Under the pieces are notes generated by a model, which made no database searches, had not been told where the DNA came from, and was given only the letters and a program-made list of their open reading frames with translations. Made by a program: the position numbers and the translations under genes. Below are positions 1-6,913 of a stretch of DNA of 11,618 bases, piece after piece. Each line of letters starts with the position of its first letter. Positions within the stretch are counted from its first letter, which is position 1. The stretch lies in the NCBI GenBank assembly GCA_025455225.1, contig JALOMY010000048.1:1-11618 (forward strand). Reading direction: 5' to 3'. This DNA comes from Cyclobacteriaceae bacterium (lineage in GTDB: Bacteria; Bacteroidota; Bacteroidia; Cytophagales; Cyclobacteriaceae).

Positions 1-925
1 TTGAACGGTACCGTCCAATTTCAAATCCGCGGCTGGCAATTCCGTTCGCAGGTGCCCAGTTGGTTGCGGGCAGATCGAGATAAGGTGTTGTGCCATTTAT
101 GATGGTCCAGTAATAAGAGCGAATGGCAACAATGTTTGTGCGTGATTGGCTCAGCGGCACATATTTCCTCCCGTCAATAAAAAGCGAATTATTGGTGAAC
201 GTGCTGCCAAGCTTTTCATCATTCCATCGCCAGCTGATCAGCAGGTAAGCCCCGTGGGGAGGATTAATGGCATTCTTACGTGCATCGAATACCAGGTTGG
301 CTGTAAAACCGGATGAAACGGTGGACGTGTAATTCGATTGACCGTAACGTTCCAGGTTTCCCTCTTCCGTAATTTCTGATTCACTGATGTTGTAATGATA
401 ATCGAGTGAATAACCCGGCCCCAAATACCAGAAGCCGTTATTGAGCTGAAAAAGTCCGTTCTGATAGATGCGCAGATAATCTGAATCGATAAGCGATTGA
501 TCCGATTCGGGTGTGTCTCCACCGAGGCCCCATGTATATTGAGGGAAGTGCACAATTCGGTAGTCGCCAATCAGGTTTGTGGTGTTGTTGGGCAGCCAGA
601 TATTCGGCCGCACATATAATCCGTAACGGTCGCCCAGGTTGCTGTAAGGTATCAGGTAAACATTAGAAAGATTGGTTACTGCAGAATTGCCAGTATAGAA
701 CGCGGCATTGATTGAAGTAATGATGGCCCGACCACCACCGGGAACACTGGTGGCGGCTGGTAATATGGAGAAGTATACTTTACGATCACTTCGGATTTTA
801 TCCGTTTGCCCCACTTTCTTTTTTCCGATGATGATATCAAGAATATCCAGTTGCACCGTGTCTTTTTGCTGGGCATGCACCAGCATGCTGGACGAAATAA
901 AAAGGACGGTCAAAAGAACACGCAT
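1..925 (-). CDS. Omp85/BamA-TamA-type outer membrane barrel protein without POTRA domains (partial, C-terminus beyond left edge)
   Basis: The reading frame starts at ATG 925 and is open for 308 codons to the window edge, so the C-terminal strands are missing. Residues 1-18 are a signal peptide ending in LVHAQ. From about residue 50 the protein is rich in alternating aromatic and hydrophobic strands. Features typical of Omp85-superfamily barrels are visible: a GLGG segment at 133-136, a DARKNAINPPHGAYL-like stretch at 214-228 and, near the edge, RGF at 299-301 followed by GRYR, which matches the conserved loop-6 VRGF/RGY motif. Only about 30 residues lie between the signal peptide and the barrel, too few for a POTRA domain. 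Family members with POTRA insert or translocate outer-membrane proteins; barrel-only forms in Bacteroidota have no assigned role that I can name. A hairpin at 971-1008 separates it from the upstream gene, so it is probably transcribed alone. Family assignment is fairly sure, function is not. Confidence 0.8.
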   Translation of the reverse strand, partial: MRVLLTVLFISSSMLVHAQQKDTVQLDILDIIIGKKKVGQTDKIRSDRKVYFSILPAATSVPGGGRAIITSINAAFYTGNSAVTNLSNVYLIPYSNLGDRYGLYVRPNIWLPNNTTNLIGDYRIVHFPQYTWGLGGDTPESDQSLIDSDYLRIYQNGLFQLNNGFWYLGPGYSLDYHYNISESEITEEGNLERYGQSNYTSTVSSGFTANLVFDARKNAINPPHGAYLLISWRWNDEKLGSTFTNNSLFIDGRKYVPLSQSRTNIVAIRSYYWTIINGTTPYLDLPATNWAPANGIASRGFEIGRYRS

Positions 926-970
926 GCTGTCCGTATTCGATTATATATTATGTTACAGCAACAGGATCAA

Positions 971-1008
971 AAATAAAAAGCCATGGCATCTGCAATGGCT
1001 TTTTATTT
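971..1008 (-). terminator. Perfect inverted repeat, rho-independent terminator
   Basis: A 14-bp arm (971-984, AAATAAAAAGCCAT) is matched exactly by its reverse complement at 995-1008, around a 10-base loop. The A/T outer parts give a U-tract in either direction, so it could work on both strands. It lies 17 bp past the stop of the small secreted protein gene (minus strand) and 46 bp before the start of the Omp85-type gene, which suggests that it ends the former transcript. Confidence 0.8.
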
Positions 1009-1024
1009 AACGAGTCGGAGAAGA

Positions 1025-1489
1025 TTAATCCAACTCTCCGATAAAAGGAATGCTTTCAAATATGGCCACGCGGATCGCACTTAAAAAATAAACTTCCAAT
1101 TGGAAAAATTGAGCAGCCGGTTTTGCACCTACGGCTTTTTCCAGTTTAGTATAATAGGTGCTGATCAGTTTATCGTTCTGCACCGCCAACGCAGTAATAT
1201 CTTTCACCAGTTTGGAAGTTGTGGCATCATCCAGTTTATCATACTCATTCGCATAACGTTCCAGCAAGGCAATACGCTTCTGGCCTAGTTCTTTGCGCTT
1301 GGTTTCATATTCATCATAGATTTTCCAGAACGCATCTTTTTTACTTTCATCAAGCTTAATAAAATCGCCAACGATTACTTTCTTTTCCTTACCGTATAAG
1401 GACTGAATGATATCAATGTCTTCTTTATTTGACTGTCCGAAAGCGGTCAGGGAGAAACATATGGCGGTGAACAGGATAAGGTTTTTCAT
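1025..1489 (-). CDS. Small secreted helical protein, Spy/CpxP-like in general character
   Basis: Chosen start is ATG 1489 (154 residues). A TTG two codons upstream (1495) is also open, but the ATG places the signal peptide in the usual position. Residues 1-19 form a signal peptide ending in AFGQ, with no lipobox cysteine at the cleavage point. The rest is charged and alpha-helical: LDESKKDAFWKIYDEY at 46-61, a Lys/Glu/Arg-rich helix at 62-90, then KLEKAVGAKPAAQFFQLE at 115-132. This last segment resembles periplasmic helical proteins of the Spy/LTXXQ type, where a helix ends in a FFQLE-like turn. That would fit a periplasmic chaperone-like or envelope-stress role, but this is inference from shape and not a family match. 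A TAACTTTG element at 1518-1525 lies at the right distance to be its promoter, and the hairpin at 971-1008 follows it, so it is likely monocistronic. Confidence 0.75.
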   Translation of the reverse strand: MKNLILFTAICFSLTAFGQSNKEDIDIIQSLYGKEKKVIVGDFIKLDESKKDAFWKIYDEYETKRKELGQKRIALLERYANEYDKLDDATTSKLVKDITALAVQNDKLISTYYTKLEKAVGAKPAAQFFQLEVYFLSAIRVAIFESIPFIGELD

Positions 1490-1517
1490 AATCAATAAAG
1501 GGTTTTAAATATAACGT

Positions 1518-1530
1518 CAAAGTTAACTTT
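1518..1530 (-). promoter_or_regulatory. Candidate -7 element TAACTTTG inside a 12-bp palindrome
   Basis: Read on the minus strand, 1525-1518 is TAACTTTG, an exact match to the Bacteroidota -7 consensus TAnnTTTG. Transcription would begin near 1512, about 22 nt before ATG 1489. No TTG is seen at the expected -33 position. The element overlaps the perfect palindrome AAAGTTAACTTT (1519-1530), which could be a repressor operator or simply an AT-rich coincidence. The rest of the 203-bp divergent region (1490-1692) is AT-rich. Before the plus-strand gene it contains only TACATTTC (1665-1672), a one-mismatch -7 element. Confidence 0.45.
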
Positions 1531-1692
1531 TTCTCTTATCTGGAATTTTTAGGAAGTGAAAATAATTTGATAATAGTACCTAACAGTTGGTATTCCTGAC
1601 AAAAGTCATAGAGGGGAAAACACAGTCGCCTCATTTAATGCATTATTTTTTACTGTTTATTATTTACATTTCCGGCTTAATTAATAGATCAA

Positions 1693-2304
1693 ATGAAAAA
1701 AGGACCTTTTATACTTGTCTTGTTATTGGCGACATCGATTGCTTATGCCCAGCCCACGGTTACGCTTTTAACCTTTGGGGGCTATACATTTCCGGATCAG
1801 TTTGATACCGAATACGGTATGGGTAAAATCCAAGACGGTTTTCAATGGGGCGCAGGCCTTGAATTCGGATTAACGGAAACTGCGGCTGTTGAACTCTTTT
1901 ACCAGGGTATGAACACAGAAGCTTATTACGATGGCGATTTAGGCCGAAGATTAGACGGAACCGTAGGAGCCAACTACGCCATGATAGGCGGCACCAAGTA
2001 TGCTCCGCTTAGTGATAAGGTAAGCGGCTTTGGTTCATTAGACATAGGAGTAGGGTGGTTTAACCCAAGTACCGAACTTGAATCTGAATCAGTAACAAAA
2101 TTTTCCTGGGGTGGCAGGTTGGGTGTTCGCTTTATGGCCTCTGAGAAGGTTAGCCTGCGGATTCATGCCCAGTTATTATCACCCGTTCAGTGGGCCGGTG
2201 GAGGTTTTTACTTTGGAACCGGTGGTTCCGGTGCCGGTGTTTCAACCGGTTCAACCATTTACCAATTTAACCTTGGCGGCAGTTTAAATTTCAGACTTAA
2301 ATAA
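1693..2304 (+). CDS. Small outer-membrane beta-barrel protein (porin/OmpW-like fold, family unassigned)
   Basis: The protein has 203 residues from ATG 1693. Residues 1-20 are a signal peptide ending in IAYAQ. The mature part alternates short amphipathic strands with Gly/Asp turns, for example FQWGAGLEFGLTETAAVELFY at about 50-70, FSWGGRLGVRFMASEKVSLRIHAQL and a final strand IYQFNLGGSLNFRLK. Ending in a strand with aromatic and hydrophobic alternation is typical of 8-stranded outer-membrane barrels. A Gly-rich loop (about 169-187, GGGFYFGTGGSGAG region) precedes the last strand. The gene is followed after 16 bp by a second barrel gene on the same strand, so the two are probably one transcript. 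Outer-membrane location is well supported. The ligand or role is unknown. Confidence 0.8.
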   Translation: MKKGPFILVLLLATSIAYAQPTVTLLTFGGYTFPDQFDTEYGMGKIQDGFQWGAGLEFGLTETAAVELFYQGMNTEAYYDGDLGRRLDGTVGANYAMIGGTKYAPLSDKVSGFGSLDIGVGWFNPSTELESESVTKFSWGGRLGVRFMASEKVSLRIHAQLLSPVQWAGGGFYFGTGGSGAGVSTGSTIYQFNLGGSLNFRLK

Positions 2305-2320
2305 CACTAGTTTTATTTTT

Positions 2321-3025
2321 ATGAATCGAATCATTCTTTTGGTGGCCGTTACTTTAGCCATCCCCTCATTTGCTCAGGATAAAAAGATTTATACCACCAC
2401 CAGCGGTGAGTTGATTTTCTCGTTTGCCAACATCTCGGATAACGGAAGTGAGGAGGGAAGCATAATACGTTTTTCTCCCGTAGTCAATATTCAAAATTGG
2501 GTTAATATCGATAAGTCTGATCATTTCGGTATGTTCACCGGTCTGTCGATACGCAACGTTGGATTTATCTACGATGTTCCGGATGACTCCCCCGTTAAGT
2601 ATGATTACCCGGATGAAACCAACGTTCGAAAGAAATTCAGAACCTACAACCTGGGAATTCCTGTTGGTTTCAAGTTTGGTAACCTGAACGATAAGTTTTT
2701 GTTTGTAGGGTATGAATTGGAAATACCCATTAACTACAAGGAAAAGACTTTTATTGGAGAGGATAAGGAAGATAAAAACAATGTATGGTTCAGCAGCCGC
2801 ACCAATACGTTCAATCATTCGCTTATGGCCGGTATTCAGTTGCCCTACGGTGCCACATTGAAATTCAAATATTACCTCACTAATTTCTTCAATAAGGATT
2901 TTTCAACCAGCGATGGCCAGGGAGGTTCCATTAAACCCTACCAGAATGTTGATGTGAATGTATTTTATTTCTCGTTAAACTTCTTCTTATTAAAGAACGT
3001 GGATTTCTATTATAAGGAGAAATAG
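2321..3025 (+). CDS. Outer-membrane beta-barrel protein (PorT-like/OMP_b-brl general type)
   Basis: The protein has 234 residues from ATG 2321. Residues 1-19 are a signal peptide ending in PSFAQ. The mature part shows barrel-like strands: SGELIFSFANI, the HFGMFTGLSIRNVGFIYD segment, FRTYNLGIPVGFKFG, FLFVGYELEIPINY, MAGIQLPYGATLKFKYYLTNFF and VNVFYFSLNFFLL. The sequence RTYNLGIPVGFKFGN (residues about 107-121) is like the central strands of PorT-type barrels, where a Y-x-x-IP-x-x-x-K-x-G motif is common. Charged loops (EDKEDKNN) lie between strands. It is the second gene of a two-gene unit with the preceding barrel, although the two are not obvious duplicates of each other. It ends 10 bp before a convergent gene with no visible terminator between. 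Membership of a specific family is uncertain. Confidence 0.8.
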   Translation: MNRIILLVAVTLAIPSFAQDKKIYTTTSGELIFSFANISDNGSEEGSIIRFSPVVNIQNWVNIDKSDHFGMFTGLSIRNVGFIYDVPDDSPVKYDYPDETNVRKKFRTYNLGIPVGFKFGNLNDKFLFVGYELEIPINYKEKTFIGEDKEDKNNVWFSSRTNTFNHSLMAGIQLPYGATLKFKYYLTNFFNKDFSTSDGQGGSIKPYQNVDVNVFYFSLNFFLLKNVDFYYKEK

Positions 3026-3035
3026 CCAAGTTGAT

Positions 3036-3929
3036 TTACTTGCATTTGGTAGATTGAGCCACGAAATAACGTTCATCATTAGCAAATACCTGTTCATCAC
3101 GAATAGTTAATGGTATCTCAACTGGTGGAAGATTGCCTTTGGATGAAAATGTAAAGGTGATGTTCGTGGTTTCACCAATGCCTTTGGTAACCCACGTGCC
3201 TGAAAGTTTACCGTTGTATTGCGGGTTTTGATTTTTCATGAATCCGGTCTTCTTGATGTTCGCGGTGAAGGTTCCATCGGCACATAAATGAATCTCCGTG
3301 TCTTTGGAGCCTCCTTCTACGTAAGCGTAGGTAACCAAAGATTTACCGGCAAGAAATTCATTCCAGTTCAGGTTGGCATAGGGTGATGCAGTGTTTGGTG
3401 ATTCAAAGGTTGCCGTTTGAAGAAATTGTTCGAGGGTATTTTTAACCGGTTCATAGAATTGCTTAGGCATAATACTCAACGCAATTATACAGGGACCATC
3501 CGGGTTGCATCGTGCAGCAATATAGCCGCGGTTTCCTTTATTGATGGATTGCCCTTCACCGATTACTTCGCTTACCAGCATATCGCCTTTTAGCACCGGG
3601 TCTTTTGCCTTGATGCGTATGGATTCACTTAATTCGGTACCCTGAAGCCAAAGTTGCTTTAGTGTTTGCACGTCACCTTGTGCGCGGCCGAATACATAGA
3701 TTTCACCAAATACGTCAGGTGTTACAGTCTGTAAAAGAAAAAGCTCGCTTTCCCTGGGCAGTGACCCCTGCCACCCGGCCGGAATTTTGCCATTGAAACC
3801 GAACCGGGGCGCATAGATAGATTCGCCCGCTTCATAAAATTTACCGGGTTGAAGCCGGGTCTTTTTTCCTTGTGCCATCAAAAGAACAGAGGCAACCATT
3901 AGAAACAGGAGTGGGATCAATTTTTTCAT
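3036..3929 (-). CDS. Secreted protein of unknown family, linked to the Omp85-like gene
   Basis: The protein has 297 residues from ATG 3929. Residues 1-19 are a signal peptide ending in LLMAQ. I do not recognise the family. Two regions can be told apart. An N-terminal half (about 40-175) contains GKIPAGWQG, a central beta-rich part and a closing helix, YEPVKNTLEQFLQTATF. This order recalls small PsbP/DcrB-like folds, which is only a guess. A C-terminal half (about 188-290) contains LAGKSLVTYAYVEGG, HLCADGTFTANIKKTGF and LSGTWVTKG, resembling lipocalin-like beta-sandwich domains with an LCxDGxF hallmark. Four cysteines (141, 147, 216, 296) could form two disulfides. The gene begins 21 bp after the stop of the Omp85-like gene upstream, so the two are probably co-transcribed, and a functional link at the envelope is inferred from that. 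Confidence 0.75.
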   Translation of the reverse strand: MKKLIPLLFLMVASVLLMAQGKKTRLQPGKFYEAGESIYAPRFGFNGKIPAGWQGSLPRESELFLLQTVTPDVFGEIYVFGRAQGDVQTLKQLWLQGTELSESIRIKAKDPVLKGDMLVSEVIGEGQSINKGNRGYIAARCNPDGPCIIALSIMPKQFYEPVKNTLEQFLQTATFESPNTASPYANLNWNEFLAGKSLVTYAYVEGGSKDTEIHLCADGTFTANIKKTGFMKNQNPQYNGKLSGTWVTKGIGETTNITFTFSSKGNLPPVEIPLTIRDEQVFANDERYFVAQSTKCK

Positions 3930-3950
3930 GCTTAAATATACGGTAAGGTT

Positions 3951-5756
3951 TTAATTGTAAAGGACTAAAGAAGGTGCGCGAACAAAAGATCCGGTATTTT
4001 TTACGCGCAGATTTTGTTTGAAACCAAATACAAATTCAGGTTCACCCACTTCATTCGATGGAATGTAGGTTGCTTTAACTTCCATCGTTCCAAAGATGAG
4101 GTTTTCATTTCGTGTTCGCAGGCCAGTGCTGATGCCGATAAACGTTTTATCCAGTTTATCGCATGTGATGCATTGCACCTTGATGGCATCGATTGATACA
4201 AAAGGCCCAAACCGAAAGCCCAATAACGTCCAGGGTGTAAATAATATGGATTCAAAATGCACGTATGTCCGATCTTCCGCATTAAGGTCGTAGTTTGAAA
4301 AGCCCGGCATAAACTTTTTGTTTATATACAGCCAGTCAATGGATTTACGGTTGTAAATGCTGGTATAATTTGTTGTTATGTAACTCCGCATTTTATATCG
4401 ATTCAGGTTCCACACCCGGGTAAAGTAGGCTACCCCAACCTGTACAACGACATCTTCCATGTCTTCATTGCGATAGAAGCCGCCTGTCTGGATAAGAAAT
4501 CGGTAGAAGTTTCCTTTTTTACTTGCAAACGAATAATTAAACTTTATTGCCGCGTACGGTCGTTCCATCAATAACTGGGTAATGTAGCCAGCTGTGAATC
4601 CGATTGAATAACCATAGGGTACGTCTTCCGTTCTTCCAAACCCAAATACATACCGTGTTTTAAAATAATCCTGACGGTATAACGTGAACTCAGAAAGGTA
4701 TCCTTTAACATCGTTGTATTTTCTTTCTTCAAGGAACTCGGGTTGTTCGGGTTGATCCTGGTAATTGCCGTCAAAATATCGTACAGCCCAAAACTGACGA
4801 TGCCGGTTTGAAGCACGTTTGTCTGCACCCATGTTAAAACCGATCCAGGTATCAAGGATGCCATAGTTGTATTGGGCAAAAATACTGTCCGGATCATTGA
4901 AAACATTCTCCGACCAGTTGCGGCTTAATTCAATGCCACCAGCCAACCGGGAATAGGGTGAGACCAGCGGCCGGTTAAGCCGGGTAAACACGGCAAACTC
5001 ATTTTCCTCACCATAACTCCGGTTGGTGTTCAGTTCTGTATAGCCAACCTCAAGATTGGCCAGACTTCCGAACAAACTGCTCTTTCTGTAATAGAGGGCA
5101 TTGCCAACTGCAGGTGAGCGTTCCGGGTCGACCAGCATCGAATACTCAATGCGTTGTGCACGACCGCTCACGTTGGCATCGTAGATACTGAATTTGGGTG
5201 CTGTAGGAAAGCTGCCTCCCAGTGATCCACCGAGGCTGAATACATCACGGGTAATAACGGTAATGTCTACGGAATCGGTGCCTTCCACCGGTATTACAAC
5301 AATCCGGCTGTCCAGGATAAAATCAAGGTCGCGAAGAAACCGTTCGTTATCACTCAGCTTGGCGGGAATCAGCGGCTCATGTGTTTTGAAAAACAAATGG
5401 TTACGGATTGTCTTTTCTTTAGAATTGCGGTGCAAAGCATTGGCAACTCGGGTGATTGTTTTTTTAACTTTTTTCGTGCTGTCGTACAATGACTTCTCAA
5501 AGCCGATGCGTTCAATATAAATCGATCGAATGATACGCCCTGTATATTCAACATAGGGATCAATACTCAGTTCGTTTACAATGGTATCTTTTGGCGTTGT
5601 TGAAATAAATTTTATTCCCTGTTGAAGGGCTTTCCTGGTTACCGATTTTTTCTCTTCAGACTTTGTTTTGGACTTTTGCTTTTCCTTTTCCTGGGCATTA
5701 ACGAACACCGGCAACCCTATGATTATAAGAATTAGAAAGAGATAGAGGCAGCGCAC
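3951..5756 (-). CDS. Omp85-like outer-membrane protein: POTRA-like domain plus beta-barrel
   Basis: The start is GTG 5756, giving 601 residues. An in-frame stop lies 33 bp upstream with no ATG between, and GTG yields a complete signal peptide (1-22, ending in VNAQ). A Lys/Glu-rich linker (23-45) follows. Residues about 70-172 read as a POTRA-like unit: YTGRIIRSIYIERIGF, NALHRNSKEKTIRNHLFF, then SDNERFLRDLDFILDSRIV and DSVDITVITRDVFSL. This order (ExxRxLRxxxFxxDxxI, then a D-V-T-V strand) is the usual POTRA pattern. From about 175 to the end, strands rich in Tyr and Phe form a barrel. The expected loop-6 RGF/RGY motif is not present; at the corresponding place (482-504) the sequence reads MPGFSNYD...YVHFESILF. 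It is the first gene of a unit with the secreted protein at 3036-3929. A role in outer-membrane protein or lipid transport is possible. No clear promoter is seen in the 95-bp gap upstream. Confidence 0.75.
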   Translation of the reverse strand: MRCLYLFLILIIIGLPVFVNAQEKEKQKSKTKSEEKKSVTRKALQQGIKFISTTPKDTIVNELSIDPYVEYTGRIIRSIYIERIGFEKSLYDSTKKVKKTITRVANALHRNSKEKTIRNHLFFKTHEPLIPAKLSDNERFLRDLDFILDSRIVVIPVEGTDSVDITVITRDVFSLGGSLGGSFPTAPKFSIYDANVSGRAQRIEYSMLVDPERSPAVGNALYYRKSSLFGSLANLEVGYTELNTNRSYGEENEFAVFTRLNRPLVSPYSRLAGGIELSRNWSENVFNDPDSIFAQYNYGILDTWIGFNMGADKRASNRHRQFWAVRYFDGNYQDQPEQPEFLEERKYNDVKGYLSEFTLYRQDYFKTRYVFGFGRTEDVPYGYSIGFTAGYITQLLMERPYAAIKFNYSFASKKGNFYRFLIQTGGFYRNEDMEDVVVQVGVAYFTRVWNLNRYKMRSYITTNYTSIYNRKSIDWLYINKKFMPGFSNYDLNAEDRTYVHFESILFTPWTLLGFRFGPFVSIDAIKVQCITCDKLDKTFIGISTGLRTRNENLIFGTMEVKATYIPSNEVGEPEFVFGFKQNLRVKNTGSFVRAPSLVLYN

Positions 5757-5851
5757 GTTCGTGGGGAATTTTATAGTATAATATTACGGTCTTTTTAATC
5801 CCCGACTATAGCGTTTCAATCAGATGGGCATCTTATAAATGATGATTTTTA

Positions 5852-6910
5852 TCAGTCGACTTTACCTGTTTCCGATAGCCACACAGCAATAAACCGGGTG
5901 CTTTCAATCCTCGAAAATGTAATCACCATCACCGAGGTAATTGGTACCGATAAAAACATACCCAATACACCCCATATTATTCCCCAGAAGGTTAGAGCCA
6001 GCATCACACCCAGCGGACTGAGGTTGAGGCTTCGTCCCATAATTTTAGGTTCCAGCACATTGCCTACCGCAACCTGAACGACCTGGATCGCAAGAAACAA
6101 CCAGATCAGCATGAAAAACGATTGGTATTGAAACATGGCAAACACGGATGGAAACAGGGTTGCAAAGAACGAGCCGATGTATGGGATATAGTTTAGCAGA
6201 AAAATGATGAACGCCCATAATACGGGAAAGTCCACCTTAAACAACAATAAAATGAAATAACTTAAAAGACCGGTGAGCAGGCTCATCTGGGTTTTAACGG
6301 AAATGTATTTTCGATTGGCGGCTGTGATTTGTTCGAGTATGGTATCCAGTTTATATTTTTCATCTTCTGTTTTTGAAAGGGCATGCAGTTTCTTGTAGAA
6401 GAATTTTTCTTCTACAAGCAGAAACGCAACGTAGATGATTATGATAACGATGTTGCCGGCAATGTTGGTAAGGCTGTTCAACAAGCCGGTAAGCACAGGT
6501 TGAACATCATATTCGCGGATGCGGCCGACCACCCGGCTTTGAAGATCTTCAAAACCAGGCAAGGCTTGCAATCCGCTGATCATGGCTTTGAAATTCTCAA
6601 TGTAAACCGGTGATTTTTGAATGATCAGTTCCAGGTTCAAAGTGATGATTTCGAAAATGCCGACACTGATCATCAGGATAATAATGAATGCAAAAATATT
6701 CAACAACCAAACCGGTAATGATTTCTGTTTGATTTTTATCTTGCCCAGGAACCTGCGTAATTCAAATACGCTATACCAGATCATGATAGCGATTACCAGG
6801 GGCTGAAGAAAATTACTGAAGTAGTTCAGGCAAAAAATGATGATGGCCATGATAACAAACCACGAAGCCAATTTTTCTACACGGAATGAACTACTTGTAT
6901 TTTCGCTCAT
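5852..6910 (-). CDS. AI-2E family (PerM/YdiK-type) membrane transporter
   Basis: The protein has 352 residues from ATG 6910, the usual length for this family. Hydrophobic segments are seen at about 15-50, 66-90, 147-167, 208-237, 237-262, 264-283 and 300-332. Family signatures are clear: FLLNYIPYIGSFFATLFP at 237-254, GNVLEPKIMGRSLNLSPLG at 283-301, FWGIIWGVLGMFLSVPIT at 308-325. The central soluble part (about 91-145) has the usual amphipathic helices. The family was named after a proposed autoinducer-2 exporter; other members act as Na+/H+ antiporters or general permeases, so substrate and direction cannot be told from sequence. The start lies 3 bp after the stop of the crotonase gene, with an AAAGG sequence inside that gene end as a possible ribosome site, so translation is probably coupled. 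Family assignment is secure. Confidence 0.92.
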   Translation of the reverse strand: MSENTSSSFRVEKLASWFVIMAIIIFCLNYFSNFLQPLVIAIMIWYSVFELRRFLGKIKIKQKSLPVWLLNIFAFIIILMISVGIFEIITLNLELIIQKSPVYIENFKAMISGLQALPGFEDLQSRVVGRIREYDVQPVLTGLLNSLTNIAGNIVIIIIYVAFLLVEEKFFYKKLHALSKTEDEKYKLDTILEQITAANRKYISVKTQMSLLTGLLSYFILLLFKVDFPVLWAFIIFLLNYIPYIGSFFATLFPSVFAMFQYQSFFMLIWLFLAIQVVQVAVGNVLEPKIMGRSLNLSPLGVMLALTFWGIIWGVLGMFLSVPITSVMVITFSRIESTRFIAVWLSETGKVD

Positions 6911-6913
6911 TCG

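Noticed and set aside
708..1010. Plus-strand open frame of 100 codons
   Set aside because: It lies mostly antisense to the start of the Omp85-type gene and runs through the terminator hairpin; its protein has no signal or domain pattern.
1490..1495. TTG start two codons before the small secreted protein
   Set aside because: The ATG at 1489 is the better codon and gives a standard signal peptide.
1587..1805. Plus-strand open frame of 72 codons in the divergent region
   Set aside because: It overlaps the signal peptide region of the barrel gene at 1693 in another frame, and its composition is not protein-like.
5757..5851. Possible terminator or operator in the gap before the Omp85-like gene
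   Set aside because: Only weak pairings are visible (GGGGA/TCCCC with a long loop, GATG/CATC); none has a strong stem with a following T-tract.
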